Below, in pieces: positions 15,777-25,423 of a stretch of DNA of 48,320 nucleotides. Made by a program: the position numbers and the translations under genes. Numbering within the stretch: the stretch's first letter is position 1; each line of letters starts with the position of its first letter. Under the pieces are notes generated by a model. The model saw nothing but the letters and a program-made list of their open reading frames with translations. It was not told where the DNA came from and did not search any database. The stretch comes from CAIKBL01 sp043734785 (GTDB lineage: Bacteria > Pseudomonadota > Gammaproteobacteria > Ga0077536): assembly GCA_043734785.1 (NCBI GenBank), contig JAYTEX010000076.1, positions 1 to 48,320 of the forward strand, written 5' to 3'.

Positions 15777-17138
15777 TCATTGCGCTTGTTCAAACCTCGC
15801 GTGTGGTGCCCAACACAGGCGCCAACCTGGCGCCTCTTTCGCGGCGACGAAATCCGCACAGACGAATAGATCGGCGACTGCGGCAAGTTCGCGCTCGACA
15901 TACACGAGTGGCAGATCCCCTCGCTCCCAAGGCGGTACCCGGTAGGTCTGGAGCAGATGCTTGAGGGTGGTGTGATGCGTACGCCCGGGCAGCCGGCAGC
16001 GCTCGCCACCCGTTCGCACCCGCACGGTGAGCCCCGCACGGACCGCATCCGCGCGCAGACCTTCGCTGTGGGTCGAGACTGCGGACAGGATCCCCCCCGG
16101 CAACTGCAGTGGGTGTACCGGTTGCCATACACGCTCAAGTGCCGTCGCCGGCAGCGGCCGCTCATGCAGCAGAAACAACGTCTCTGCGTAGCGTCTCACG
16201 CACACGCCTTTCCAAGTCACGCTCGGGATGCGATCACCCCGCGCGGCGATTACGCAAGTTAGGATGCGTTCAAGATGCGTCGCGTCCGGCGCCGGAAATC
16301 CTGCCCGCGCAATCCAGCGTCGTAACACGCTGGCCTGGAGGTCGGTCGTCAAGTCGGTGAGTCGCGTAAGGGTGAGCGCCCTCGGTGACAAGACAGGCGC
16401 AGTCTCCAAAATCCGGTCTGCCAATATTTGCTCGCGTTCTGCCGGCGCGCGTTGCAGGGCCGCGCTGCGCGCCAGCGTGCGACTGGCCGCAGGCCAATGT
16501 TCACGCAGGAGCGGCAGCACGTGCTGCCGCAGAAAACTCCGATCGAGATTGGTGGCCGCATTCATCGGATCCTCGTGCCACTCAAGGCTCGTGCGCACCG
16601 CGTAGTGCGCGATGGCGTCTGACTGCAAGCTCAACAACGGGCGCCCAAGCCAGGCCCTACCAAGCGGTCTAAGCGGCGCGATACCCCGTAAGCCGGCCGG
16701 CCCCGCACCGCGCAAGGCGTTCAAGAGAAATGTTTCCGCTTGGTCGTCCTGGTGGTGTGCCGTCAGCAGCAGATCGCGCGGCACGAGACTGCGGGCGAAT
16801 GAGCCATAGCGCGCCTCTCGGGCCCAGGCTTCGAGACTCGCGCCCGCCGGCGGACCGCTGGTGAGTTTAACAATGTGCAACGGCACCGCGAGCGCCGCGC
16901 ACTGCACGGCACACTGCGCTGCCCAGCGGTCGCTGTCTACCTGCAATCCATGATTCACATGCATGGCCGTGAGCGGCACGTCGAGATCAACTCGCCGCTT
17001 CGCGAGCGCGTGCAACAGCACGGTCGAGTCACGCCCCCCACTTAGCGCGACAATCACCCGCGCGGCGCCGACCTGAGCGAGCAAGCCGCGGCAGGCCACC
17101 ATAATCTTCGCTTCGAACGCGGCAGCTTCGCCATGCAT
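15777..17138 (-). CDS. tilS: tRNA(Ile)-lysidine synthetase
   Basis: This 453-residue cytosolic enzyme uses ATP and lysine to modify C34 of tRNA(Ile2) to lysidine, so that the CAU anticodon reads AUA. The N-type ATP-pyrophosphatase PP-loop is SGGRDST at about residues 34-40. The TilS-specific helical segment and the C-terminal substrate-binding domains (TGGERCRLPGRTHHTTLKHLL, PWERGDLPLVY) are present. The length is close to the usual 430-450. It begins 14 bases after accA, so it is the distal gene of the accA-tilS pair, as in many gammaproteobacteria. Confidence 0.95.
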   Translation of the reverse strand: MHGEAAAFEAKIMVACRGLLAQVGAARVIVALSGGRDSTVLLHALAKRRVDLDVPLTAMHVNHGLQVDSDRWAAQCAVQCAALAVPLHIVKLTSGPPAGASLEAWAREARYGSFARSLVPRDLLLTAHHQDDQAETFLLNALRGAGPAGLRGIAPLRPLGRAWLGRPLLSLQSDAIAHYAVRTSLEWHEDPMNAATNLDRSFLRQHVLPLLREHWPAASRTLARSAALQRAPAEREQILADRILETAPVLSPRALTLTRLTDLTTDLQASVLRRWIARAGFPAPDATHLERILTCVIAARGDRIPSVTWKGVCVRRYAETLFLLHERPLPATALERVWQPVHPLQLPGGILSAVSTHSEGLRADAVRAGLTVRVRTGGERCRLPGRTHHTTLKHLLQTYRVPPWERGDLPLVYVERELAAVADLFVCADFVAAKEAPGWRLCWAPHARFEQAQ

Positions 17139-17152
17139 CGCAGCCGCTCGCG

Positions 17153-18154
17153 CTATTTTTCGGTGAACTCGCCGAACTGGTTGAGCCGCGCGTGGCGCTG
17201 CTGCACCAGGGTGTCCGGGTCGAGCATCACAAGTTTATCTAGCGCCTCTTGAATCGCCGCGCCTACTTTACCCGTCATCTGCGGGTAGTCACGGTGCGCG
17301 CCGCCCAGCGGCTCCTCAAGCACAGTGTCGATCAGTTTGAGTTGCTTCAAGCGCTCTGAGGTGATCCCCATCGCGTCAGCAGCGTCAGAGGCGCGATCGG
17401 CGCTTTTCCAAAGAATTGAGGCGCAACCCTCTGGGGAAATGACCGCATAGGTGGCGTACTGCAACATGATCAGGCGATCCGCTACCCCAATCGCTAGCGC
17501 GCCACCTGAGCCTCCTTCGCCGATCACTGTCGCAATGATAGGCACGCGTAGATTCGCCATGACCAGTAGATTGCGTGCAATGGCTTCGCTCTGTCCGCGT
17601 TCTTCAGCATCGATACCGGGATAGGCACCCGGGGTATCGATGAAGCTCAACACCGGCAAGCGAAAGCGCTCGGCGAGCTGCATGATACGCAGCGCCTTGC
17701 GATAACCTTCAGGCTTGGGCATGCCGAAGTTTCGGTACAGGTTCTCTTTGGTATTACGGCCCTTCTGGTGACCAAGGAAGGCCACGCCGCGACCCCTGAA
17801 GCGGGCAATCCCGCTCACGAGCGCCGGATCGTCGGCGAACATGCGATCGCCGTGGAGTTCTTCGACCTGCTCGAACAGTTGCGAGACGTAATCTAGCGCG
17901 AACGGGCGCTGCGGGTGGCGCGCGAGCTTGGCAATCTGCCAGGGGGTGAGGGTGCTGAAAATCTGTCGCGTGAGCTCGCGCGAACGCTCCTGCAGGCGTC
18001 CAATCTCCTCAGAAATATTGAGTTCCGAGTCGTTGCCCACTTTACGCAGCGCTTCAATTTTTGCCTCGAGTTCGGCGATAGGCTGCTCAAAGTCGAGGAA
18101 CTGATAGTGGATGCCGGTGTTTTCACCCGTGTTGTCGCTAGAGACCTCGACCAT
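17153..18154 (-). CDS. accA: Acetyl-CoA carboxylase carboxyltransferase subunit alpha
   Basis: This 333-residue alpha subunit of the carboxyltransferase works with AccD in the cytosol to make malonyl-CoA for fatty-acid synthesis. The N-terminal FLDFEQPIAELEAKIEAL and GEGGSGGALAIG segments identify it. It has about 15 extra residues before the conserved start compared with E. coli. No better internal start is visible, and the ribosome-binding site before ATG 18154 is weak, so the start is uncertain. It lies 99 bases downstream of dnaE, a conserved order, and so supplies the pathway that also feeds fabZ and lpxA upstream in this block. Confidence 0.95.
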   Translation of the reverse strand: MVEVSSDNTGENTGIHYQFLDFEQPIAELEAKIEALRKVGNDSELNISEEIGRLQERSRELTRQIFSTLTPWQIAKLARHPQRPFALDYVSQLFEQVEELHGDRMFADDPALVSGIARFRGRGVAFLGHQKGRNTKENLYRNFGMPKPEGYRKALRIMQLAERFRLPVLSFIDTPGAYPGIDAEERGQSEAIARNLLVMANLRVPIIATVIGEGGSGGALAIGVADRLIMLQYATYAVISPEGCASILWKSADRASDAADAMGITSERLKQLKLIDTVLEEPLGGAHRDYPQMTGKVGAAIQEALDKLVMLDPDTLVQQRHARLNQFGEFTEK

Positions 18155-18253
18155 GGTAGTTCCAGAATTATCAAATTTAAGTGCTAGCCTGATGCCAGCA
18201 GGCGCGCGACGACCAGCGCGTAACTTAGCGGCTGGATCGCGCCTGAGCGTGGA

Positions 18254-21200
18254 TCAATATTCAACCCGGACCGCCGCCTGTCCCACCGCTCCTCGCAACT
18301 GCTCCAGTAAGGCTTCAGTCGCCTGTACCCGCCATTCATCGCCCAACCGTAAGCGCGCCCGCGCCACACCGGTGCAATACTCGATCGCGACTGGACACGT
18401 TCCGCGTCCATAGGTCTTGAGTGCGCTTTGCAGGGTGTCCGCAAAACCGTTCATGGCCGATCCTTCGAGCTCAATGACGACTGCACGCGCATGCCGTTGA
18501 CGCGCCTCATCCATACTCTGGATCCCTTGCGCATTCAGCGTGGGCTCGCCGTTGAATTCGTCGAGCGCACAATCGCCTTCGATGATCACCAGTCGGTCCG
18601 CCGCGAGCTTGTCGACCGCCGCTTCAAGAACCTCATTGTACACAGTGACTTCGACCCGCGCGGTATTGTCATCGAGCGTGAGAATCGCCATGCGACCACG
18701 GCGGCTCTTGGTGAAACGCAACGCGACGATGAAGCCCGCCGCGCGGCGGCGGCCAGGCTTCAAATCGACCAATGGCTGCGCCGACAAGCCACGCAGTTCG
18801 TCACGATACCGGTCGATCGGATGACCACTCAAGTAGAGACCCAGCGTTTCCTTCTCCCAGTTCAGCAGTTGTGGCTGCGACCACTCTTCGCTTGCCAGTG
18901 CGCGCGACCAGGCCGCTTCGTCCAGCGCCGCGTGCGCGTTACTCTCGCTCGCACCGCCAAATAGATCACTCTGGCCCAGCGCCGCTGCCTTGGCCTGCTG
19001 TTCGGCCGCCTGCAGCGCCTGCTCAAGGATCGTCATCAAGCCCCGACGACGCGCGCCGAGCGTATCGAGCGCACCGGCCTTGATCAATGCTTCCAGCACG
19101 CGACGGTTCAGCTTACGCGCATCGTTGCGTCGACACAGATCAAATAAATCGCGGTACGCGCCGTGCGCTTTGCGCTCCGCCGCCAAGGTCATCAAGGCTG
19201 CTTCGCCCACGCCTTTGATCGCCCCCAACCCATAGCGAATGGTGCTTGCGTCAGCCACCGTGAAGCGATACTCGCTGGTGTTCAGATTGGGCGGCTCGAC
19301 AGTGATAGCAAGCTGCCGACATTCGTCAATCAGACGCACAACCTTGTCGGTCGTATCCATGTCCGCCGATAACACCGCGGCCATGAAAGCGGCTGGGTAA
19401 TGGGCCTTGAGCCAGGCGGTCTGATAGGCCACCAACGCGTACGCCGCAGAATGCGATTTATTAAAGCCGTAGCCCGCAAACTTCTCCATCAAATCGAAGA
19501 TTTGGGCGGAGATATCCGGATCGATCCCGCGCGCGCTCGCGCCGTCGACGAAGGTTTGGCGCTGCTGCGCCATTTCATCCGCTTTCTTCTTGCCCATCGC
19601 ACGGCGCAGCAGATCGGCCGCACCCAGGGTATAACCGGCCAGCACTTGTGCAATCTGCATCACCTGCTCTTGATACAGGATGACGCCATAAGTCGGTTTC
19701 AGGATGCCTTCGAGTTCGAGATGCGGATACTTGACGACCGCGCGCCCGTGTTTGCGATCGATGAAATCATCCACCATGCCAGACTGCAACGGCCCTGGCC
19801 GGAACAAGGCCACCAACGCAATCAAGTCTTCGAATGCATCCGGGCGCAGGCGTTTGATCAGCTCCTTCATGCCGCGTGATTCAAGTTGAAACACGGCTGT
19901 GGTCTGGGCTTGTTGGATCAGCTTGTAAGTGGCGACGTCGTGCAAGGGCAGCCGAGAGATCTCGAGAGGCTCCTCACCTTGCGCGGCACGCCCCAGGTTT
20001 ATTTCGCGTACGGTCCAGTCGATGATCGTGAGCGTGCGCAGGCCGAGAAAATCGAATTTAAGCAGGCCGACCGCTTCGACATCGCTCATATCGAACTGCG
20101 TGACCGCCGTGTCGCTGCCTTGCTCACAATACAGGGGCATGAACTCGGTCAACGGCTGTGGCGCAATCACAATGCCACCCGCGTGCTTGCCTGCGTTACG
20201 CGACAAGCCCTCCAGAGCAAGCCCGAGATCGATGATCGCGCGCACGTCTTCCTCATCCTGATAGCGCGCCTTGAGCTGCGGTTCCTCGCCGAGCGCGCGC
20301 TCGAGCGTCATGTTCGGATCAAAAGGCACGAGCTTGGCGAGTTGATCGACGAAACCATAGGGGAACCCGAGCACGCGCCCGACATCGCGCAGTACCGCCT
20401 TGGCGGCCATGGTGCCGTAGGTGATGATCTGCGCGACCTTGTCGCGGCCATAGCGCTGGTTCACGTAATCAATCACTTCGTCGCGCCTGTCCATGCAAAA
20501 GTCGACATCGAAGTCGGGCATGGATACGCGCTCTGGATTCAGAAAGCGTTCGAACAGGAGATCGTAGTCGAGTGGATCGAGCTCAGTGATGCCGAGCGCA
20601 TAAGCCACCAGGGAGCCGGCGCCGGAACCGCGTCCGGGTCCGACCGGAATCGCCGCACGTTTTGCCCACTGGATAAAATCCGCGACAATGAGAAAGTAAC
20701 TCGCGAAACCCATTGTGATGATGACGCTAAGCTCGAGCGCAAGTCGCGCTTCGTAAACATCAGGATCCCGAACCGGAGCGCGCTCCGCGCGGGGCTCAGT
20801 CAGGCGTCGCGCGAGCCCTCCACGAGTATCGTCCTCGAGCAACTGATTGACGGTGAAACCGTCGGGCACCGGAAAATTCGGCAAATGGTAACTGCCAAAA
20901 CTGAATTCGAGATTGCAGCGACGCGCGATCTCCACGGCATTCGTCAGCGCATCGGGTAGATCGGCAAACAACGCATTCATCTCATCTGCGCTGCGCACAT
21001 ACTGTTGTGCGGTGTACGCATGCGGCCGGCGTGGATCAGCGAGGGTTCGTCCCTGCTGGATACACACCCGCGCCTCATGCGCATCGAAATCCGCCGCCGT
21101 AAGGAAGCGCGCGTCGTTGGTGGCGACCAACGGCAGCTCGAGGCTGTCGGCAAGCGCCACAGCATCCGCGACATAGCGGTCTTCACCCGCGCGACCGGTG

Positions 21201-21715
21201 CGGGCGATCTCGAGATAGAACCGGCGCGGAAAGCGCTCGGCCCACATTTGCGCGCGCTGGCGCGCCTTCTCGACCTGACCTTCCTGCAGAAGCTGTCCCA
21301 CTTCACCATGAATGCCACAGGACAACGCGATCAGCCGCGAGCTCCCGGTCCCCGCCAACCAATCGAACTCAACATGCGCAATCCCCTGCACCTGGCCTTC
21401 GCGGTAGCTGCGGGTCAACAACGTCGAAAGCTGGCGAAATCCTTCCCGATCCATGCACAGCAGTACCGCGCGCGACCGCACGCTACCTTCGCCCAGGTGG
21501 CGAATCCAGAGTTCCGCGCCGATGATGGGCTTGATCCCGGCCCGCTCCGCCTCTTGATAGAACTTCACCGCGGCAAACGCGTTGCTCTGATCGGTCAGCG
21601 CCACCGCCGGCATGCCCGTTGCGCGAACCTGGGCGATAAGTTCTGGAATACGGATCAGGCCATCGACCAGCGAGTACTCGGTATGCAGATGCAGATGGAC
21701 GAACGGCGCGCTCAT
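18254..21715 (-). CDS. dnaE: DNA polymerase III subunit alpha
   Basis: The 1153-residue replicative polymerase catalytic subunit. An N-terminal PHP domain starts FVHLHLHTEYSLVDG. The polymerase active-site acidic motif is PDFDVDFCMDRR near residue 400. The helix-hairpin-helix and OB-fold (RRAAGFIVALRFTKSRRGRM) follow, and the length matches E. coli (1160). The ATG at 21715 is chosen because it overlaps the rnhB stop as ATGA, and an earlier in-frame start would add 18 non-homologous residues. The rnhB-dnaE-accA order is standard in gammaproteobacteria. Translation is probably coupled to rnhB. Confidence 0.97.
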   Translation of the reverse strand: MSAPFVHLHLHTEYSLVDGLIRIPELIAQVRATGMPAVALTDQSNAFAAVKFYQEAERAGIKPIIGAELWIRHLGEGSVRSRAVLLCMDREGFRQLSTLLTRSYREGQVQGIAHVEFDWLAGTGSSRLIALSCGIHGEVGQLLQEGQVEKARQRAQMWAERFPRRFYLEIARTGRAGEDRYVADAVALADSLELPLVATNDARFLTAADFDAHEARVCIQQGRTLADPRRPHAYTAQQYVRSADEMNALFADLPDALTNAVEIARRCNLEFSFGSYHLPNFPVPDGFTVNQLLEDDTRGGLARRLTEPRAERAPVRDPDVYEARLALELSVIITMGFASYFLIVADFIQWAKRAAIPVGPGRGSGAGSLVAYALGITELDPLDYDLLFERFLNPERVSMPDFDVDFCMDRRDEVIDYVNQRYGRDKVAQIITYGTMAAKAVLRDVGRVLGFPYGFVDQLAKLVPFDPNMTLERALGEEPQLKARYQDEEDVRAIIDLGLALEGLSRNAGKHAGGIVIAPQPLTEFMPLYCEQGSDTAVTQFDMSDVEAVGLLKFDFLGLRTLTIIDWTVREINLGRAAQGEEPLEISRLPLHDVATYKLIQQAQTTAVFQLESRGMKELIKRLRPDAFEDLIALVALFRPGPLQSGMVDDFIDRKHGRAVVKYPHLELEGILKPTYGVILYQEQVMQIAQVLAGYTLGAADLLRRAMGKKKADEMAQQRQTFVDGASARGIDPDISAQIFDLMEKFAGYGFNKSHSAAYALVAYQTAWLKAHYPAAFMAAVLSADMDTTDKVVRLIDECRQLAITVEPPNLNTSEYRFTVADASTIRYGLGAIKGVGEAALMTLAAERKAHGAYRDLFDLCRRNDARKLNRRVLEALIKAGALDTLGARRRGLMTILEQALQAAEQQAKAAALGQSDLFGGASESNAHAALDEAAWSRALASEEWSQPQLLNWEKETLGLYLSGHPIDRYRDELRGLSAQPLVDLKPGRRRAAGFIVALRFTKSRRGRMAILTLDDNTARVEVTVYNEVLEAAVDKLAADRLVIIEGDCALDEFNGEPTLNAQGIQSMDEARQRHARAVVIELEGSAMNGFADTLQSALKTYGRGTCPVAIEYCTGVARARLRLGDEWRVQATEALLEQLRGAVGQAAVRVEY

Positions 21716-22317
21716 GTGCGCCTGCCATCCCAAAGAGACGCTGGGCCTACCAGTCCCAGCGCGACGCAATCGGCCACCGGGCGGAATGAACGCCGATGAA
21801 CTGCCGTCACACCAAATGTAGTCAACGCCCGGAGATGGGCTGCGGTGGGATATCCGCGATGACGCTCGAAGCCGTAATCCGGATACAGTGCCGCGAGTTC
21901 ATCCATCAGGTGATCGCGCGTCACCTTGGCGATTATCGACGCCGCGCTGATCGCGGGCTCCGTCGCATCCCCTTTGACCAAGGCACTGGCGGTGCACGGT
22001 AAGGCCGGGCAAACATTGCCATCGATCAGCGCATGCTCGGGACGCAACGAAAGCGCCGCGACCGCGCGCTGCATGGCCAGCAGGGTTGCATGGTAGATAT
22101 TCAAGCGATCGATTTCTTCGACGCTCGCCTGGCCGATTCCGTAACTCGCGGCGTCGCGCACGATCAACGTATAGAGTGCCGCCCGACGCTTGGCGGAGAG
22201 TGTCTTTGAGTCCGCGAGGCCAGGGATCGCGCGGCGAACATCCAAAATAACCGCCGCCGCGACCACCGGACCGGCCAATGGTCCACGCCCTGCTTCATCT
22301 ACACCGGCCGTGATCAT
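21712..22317 (-). CDS. rnhB: Ribonuclease HII
   Basis: This 201-residue enzyme cuts the RNA strand of RNA-DNA hybrids and removes single ribonucleotides from DNA. The signature GVDEAGRGPLAGPVVAAAVIL at residues 5-25 contains the catalytic Asp-Glu, and further acidic residues appear in ALIDGN and PAISAASIIAKVTRD. The length is normal. The start overlaps the lpxB stop by 4 bases (ATGA) and its stop overlaps the dnaE start in the same way, so it is translationally coupled on both sides. Confidence 0.96.
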   Translation of the reverse strand: MITAGVDEAGRGPLAGPVVAAAVILDVRRAIPGLADSKTLSAKRRAALYTLIVRDAASYGIGQASVEEIDRLNIYHATLLAMQRAVAALSLRPEHALIDGNVCPALPCTASALVKGDATEPAISAASIIAKVTRDHLMDELAALYPDYGFERHRGYPTAAHLRALTTFGVTAVHRRSFRPVADCVALGLVGPASLWDGRRT

Positions 22318-23486
22318 GACGCATGCTCCCTGCCGTAATACTCAGCGTCGTTGCGCCGTTCACGCAGCAACTCGAGCACTGCATCTGCTGCCGCTGCACC
22401 TGCATTGTTACGCAAGGTTCGATGCAGTGATCCGCATTGCGCGCGATACACCGCAACCCGCGCCGGGTCCTCCAGCCAGTCAGCCAGCGCTTGCGCCAGA
22501 TTCTCTGGTGTCGCTGCCGCCTGAATATACTCCGGCACGAGTGGCTCGCCGAGCAGCAGATTAGGTAACGCGATGTGCGGCACCTGCACCATTCGGCGCA
22601 GGATCGCGTAAGTCAACGCAGGCATACGATAGGCCACCACTACCGGGGTCTTGGTCAACGCAGCTTCCAAGGTGATGGTTCCCGACACGCAAAGCGCCGC
22701 GTCAGACGCGCTCAGGACCTCGATCGATCGCGCGACGATGATTTGGAGCGGCAACGCGTATTGGTCCGCGATCACCCTGGCGTGCCGTGCCGCTTGTTCG
22801 TTCACCACCCCGACCAGAAATTGACAATCCGGCCGACGTGCCAACAGCACACTCGCCCCCGCAAGAAACAGTGGTAGATGGCGTTGATACTCCTGGCGCC
22901 GGCTGCCCGCCAGGAGTGCTATGACGGGGCTGAAATCGTCGAGGTTAAATTTTGCCCGTGCAGTCACGCGATCACCGTCCAACGGTATCCGATCGGCCAG
23001 CGGATGACCGATGAAACGGGCGTCTATCCCATGCGCGTGCAGGAATTCAGTCTCAAACGGAAACAAGGTCAACACGCACGTCGCCGCGCGCCGTATGGCC
23101 GGCAACCGTTGCTGGCGCCACGCCCAGACCTGCGGACAAACCAAATGCAGTGTGGGAATCTTGGCGGCCTTCAATTCGGTTTCGATATGCAGTACGAAAT
23201 CCGGCACGTCGATACCAATGAACACGTCCGGGCGCAGCGATCGGAAGGTGTTCACGAGGCGAGATCTGAGGCGGCGCAGACGTGGATAGTGCTTGAGAAC
23301 TTCGAGCAGTCCCATCACCGACAACTCTTCGATGCCCGCGATTTCCCGGCAACCTGCGCGCCGCATTTGCGGTCCCGCCATGGCGGTGATCTCAAGGTCT
23401 GGAACACGCGCCTTCAGCGCCTCGATCAATGCGGCGCCGAGTTGATCCCCGGATGGTTCTCCTGCAACGATACCGACGCGCAGCAT
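22314..23486 (-). CDS. lpxB: Lipid-A-disaccharide synthase
   Basis: This 390-residue peripheral membrane glycosyltransferase (GT19) joins UDP-2,3-diacylglucosamine and lipid X to form the lipid A disaccharide. GIVAGEPSGDQLGAALIEAL near the N-terminus is the family signature. PDFVLHIE and the C-terminal SGTITLEAAL and PVVVAYRMPAL segments are typical. Unlike in E. coli, it does not overlap lpxA: 264 bases of repeat-bearing DNA intervene. The purine-rich CCAGG before its ATG lies within one repeat copy. It overlaps rnhB by 4 bases. Confidence 0.95.
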   Translation of the reverse strand: MLRVGIVAGEPSGDQLGAALIEALKARVPDLEITAMAGPQMRRAGCREIAGIEELSVMGLLEVLKHYPRLRRLRSRLVNTFRSLRPDVFIGIDVPDFVLHIETELKAAKIPTLHLVCPQVWAWRQQRLPAIRRAATCVLTLFPFETEFLHAHGIDARFIGHPLADRIPLDGDRVTARAKFNLDDFSPVIALLAGSRRQEYQRHLPLFLAGASVLLARRPDCQFLVGVVNEQAARHARVIADQYALPLQIIVARSIEVLSASDAALCVSGTITLEAALTKTPVVVAYRMPALTYAILRRMVQVPHIALPNLLLGEPLVPEYIQAAATPENLAQALADWLEDPARVAVYRAQCGSLHRTLRNNAGAAAADAVLELLRERRNDAEYYGREHAS

Positions 23487-23488
23487 TT

Positions 23489-23774
23489 CATCAACCTGGA
23501 AACGGCAGTTGAGCGGCCTGTGCAGGGCTACTCATTGGGTGCAGGGCAACGCGCTTTAATGCGCAATAGTGCGCTCCGCGGAGTGGCAGCGCTGCCATGC
23601 GCACAACGGGGTGTGCTGCGCGTGGCGTAGCGCGACTCACGGCTAAGGTGACGCAGGTTTGAACGACAACCCCCAATCCAGACATACACTAGCTCACGTC
23701 TCTAAGCGGTCAACTGAGGTTTCCAGGTTCATGCCCAGGTCCTGAAGCTATCAACTGTCGTTTCTAGGTTCCGG
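23489..23774. repeat. Palindrome-rich insert between inverted copies of a short repeat (MITE-like)
   Basis: Three related copies of a roughly 25-base repeat are seen, with core AACCTGGAAACnnCAGTTGA: plus orientation at 23489-23516, and inverted at 23705-23733 and 23751-23774. The first and second differ at only a few positions and bracket about 190 bases without a convincing gene. That interior is dense in palindromes (CTCCGCGGAG at 23574-23583, GGCAGCGCTGCC at 23585-23596). The third copy covers the lpxA stop codon. The layout fits a small non-autonomous element or a REP-like cluster inserted between lpxA and lpxB. No target-site duplication was identified. Confidence 0.5.
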
Positions 23775-24554
23775 TGCCCGGCATCTAACGATACCGCGCT
23801 CACTCTTGCTCACGAATTGGACGAAACGTTGAACGTCGGGAAACTGATCCGCCAACGGTGCAAGTTCCTCAATCGCTTTTTCGACTGTCAGGCCTTGGCG
23901 GTAGAGAATTTTGTAGGCTCGCCTGATCGCATCGATGATCTCGGAGGTCATACCGCGCCGGCGCATCCCCTCGCGGTTAATTGCGCGCGCGCGCGCCGTA
24001 TTTCCTTCCACCATTACGAACGGCGGCACATCCTTGACGATGACCGCCGATATCGCCATAAAACTGGATTCACCGAGCCGGCAAAACTGATGCACGGCCG
24101 CGAATCCAGCGAGGATCGCATAATCGCCGATCTCGACGTGGCCGGCGAGTGTCGCGTTATTGGCGAAGATGGTGTGGTTGCCAACATGGCAGTCATGCGC
24201 GATGTGGCAGTACGCCATCATCCAGTTATCATCGCCGAGCGTTGTGAGTCCACCGCCACCCGGGGTGCCACGGTTGATACTGCAGTACTCGCGAATGGTA
24301 TTGCCGTGACCGATTTCGAGACGCGTGGGCGTTCCCGGTACGAACTTCTTGTCCTGCGGATCATCGCCAATCGAGCAGAAAGCGGAAATCCGGTTATTCG
24401 TCCCGATCCGGGTCGGGCCTTTGATAATGCAGTGAGCATCGATGCTCGTGCCGGCCTGAATTTCCACGCCTTCGCCGATTATCGTCCATGGTCCAATGCG
24501 CACGTCTACCGCGAGCTGCGCGGAAGGATGAATGCGCGCGCTGGGATCGATCAA
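23751..24554 (-). CDS. lpxA: UDP-N-acetylglucosamine acyltransferase
   Basis: This 267-residue left-handed beta-helix trimeric enzyme transfers a 3-hydroxyacyl chain from ACP to O-3 of UDP-GlcNAc, the first step of lipid A synthesis. Hexapeptide repeats run from IDPSARIHPSAQL onward. The catalytic His is in HIAHDCHVGN, and GDDPQDKKF is the usual substrate-site loop. The start is TTG at 24554, overlapping the fabZ stop (TTGA), with GGAGGAA 6 bases upstream. The last residues (PEPRNDS) and stop are encoded within a repeat copy, so the C-terminus may have been altered by that repeat. Confidence 0.96.
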   Translation of the reverse strand: MIDPSARIHPSAQLAVDVRIGPWTIIGEGVEIQAGTSIDAHCIIKGPTRIGTNNRISAFCSIGDDPQDKKFVPGTPTRLEIGHGNTIREYCSINRGTPGGGGLTTLGDDNWMMAYCHIAHDCHVGNHTIFANNATLAGHVEIGDYAILAGFAAVHQFCRLGESSFMAISAVIVKDVPPFVMVEGNTARARAINREGMRRRGMTSEIIDAIRRAYKILYRQGLTVEKAIEELAPLADQFPDVQRFVQFVSKSERGIVRCRAPEPRNDS

Positions 24555-25000
24555 GCACGTTCCTCCATCTCGGTCGTCATGAACTGCGCCCTTGCCACCA
24601 GCTCAGTACCGACATGCGCCGTCGCCGTGAATTTGTAAATGCCGCGAATGCGCCGCACCATGTGCGCGATCAAGATCAACTGGTCGCCGGGTTCGACCGG
24701 GCGCTTGAAACGTGCCTTGTCGATGCCGACGAGGTAGTAAATGTTCTTGGTTTGCGAACGTGCCTGATGAGAATGGAACGCGAGGAGCCCCGTCGTCTGC
24801 GCCATTGCCTCCAGGATCAGGACACCCGGCATGATGGGTTTGCCAGGGAAGTGGCCCTGGAAGAAGGGCTCGGTGATAGTGACGTTCTTGATTGCTTTGA
24901 TGCTTTCGAACGCCGTGCATTCGAGTACCCGGTCGACGAGTAAGAAGGGGTAGCGATGCGGCAGAATATTGAAGATCTCTCGAATAGCGATCTCGCTCAT
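24551..25000 (-). CDS. fabZ: 3-hydroxyacyl-[acyl-carrier-protein] dehydratase
   Basis: This 149-residue hot-dog-fold dehydratase removes water from beta-hydroxyacyl-ACP in fatty-acid elongation and controls flux between phospholipid and lipid A. The active-site His lies in HRYPFLLVDRVLE, and the catalytic Glu is in GKPIMPGVLILEAMAQ. AAGGAGATAAA stands directly before the ATG, a strong ribosome-binding site. It overlaps lpxA by 4 bases. In most relatives lpxD is immediately upstream. Here 509 bases without an intact gene separate it from skp, so lpxD is absent from its usual slot. Confidence 0.96.
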   Translation of the reverse strand: MSEIAIREIFNILPHRYPFLLVDRVLECTAFESIKAIKNVTITEPFFQGHFPGKPIMPGVLILEAMAQTTGLLAFHSHQARSQTKNIYYLVGIDKARFKRPVEPGDQLILIAHMVRRIRGIYKFTATAHVGTELVARAQFMTTEMEERA

Positions 25001-25043
25001 TTTATCTCCTTCAAAATTCGCCCGTTCTTAAGCCGTCAGATTG

Positions 25044-25423
25044 CTACAGTACGTCGCACATCATTGTTGCACAGTACCCGTTAGGCGCCGCGCCATGTGA
25101 ATCCAGCTTGGTGATGGATTGGATCACCTGGCGGGTGGTGGCCATGGACTGCCCGGACCCATCGATAGACTTTCGTCGAATGCTATATAAGAACCCATGA
25201 GCGCACACCCCATTCGCCGTATGCGCCTCGACCACCCGGACATCTCAACGTCCGCTCCGGTCGAGCACCAGGAGATCTGCTCTGCGAAACGGACCCGGTG
25301 TGGGGATTTACAGCGCTTCAACGCATTTAAGGCGGGCAATACAGGAGACAAGGATACCGCGTGCTCGCCTGTGCCAGCCAACAGCGCCGCGTTCTGCCGG
25401 CTTGCGGCACACCAATGCATGCC
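25044..25423 (-). pseudogene. Possible remnant of lpxD between skp and fabZ
   Basis: The skp-fabZ interval (25001-25509) is where gammaproteobacteria carry lpxD (about 1 kb), but no intact gene is present. On the minus strand I see LpxD-like pieces in the right order but in different frames. LAGTGEHAVSLSPVLPAL resembles the N-terminal AVILSP region. AVNPH in a shifted frame and RVRFAEQI resemble the NPYLAFA segment. VVEAHTANGVCAHGFL resembles the first hexapeptide repeats. This would be a relic of roughly the first 120 codons with frameshifts and the rest deleted. Absence of a gene is certain; identity of the relic is inference by eye. Confidence 0.4.

Noticed and set aside
19886..20959. Long plus-strand open frame antisense to dnaE.
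   Set aside because: dnaE is unambiguous on the other strand and the antisense product has no protein-like features.
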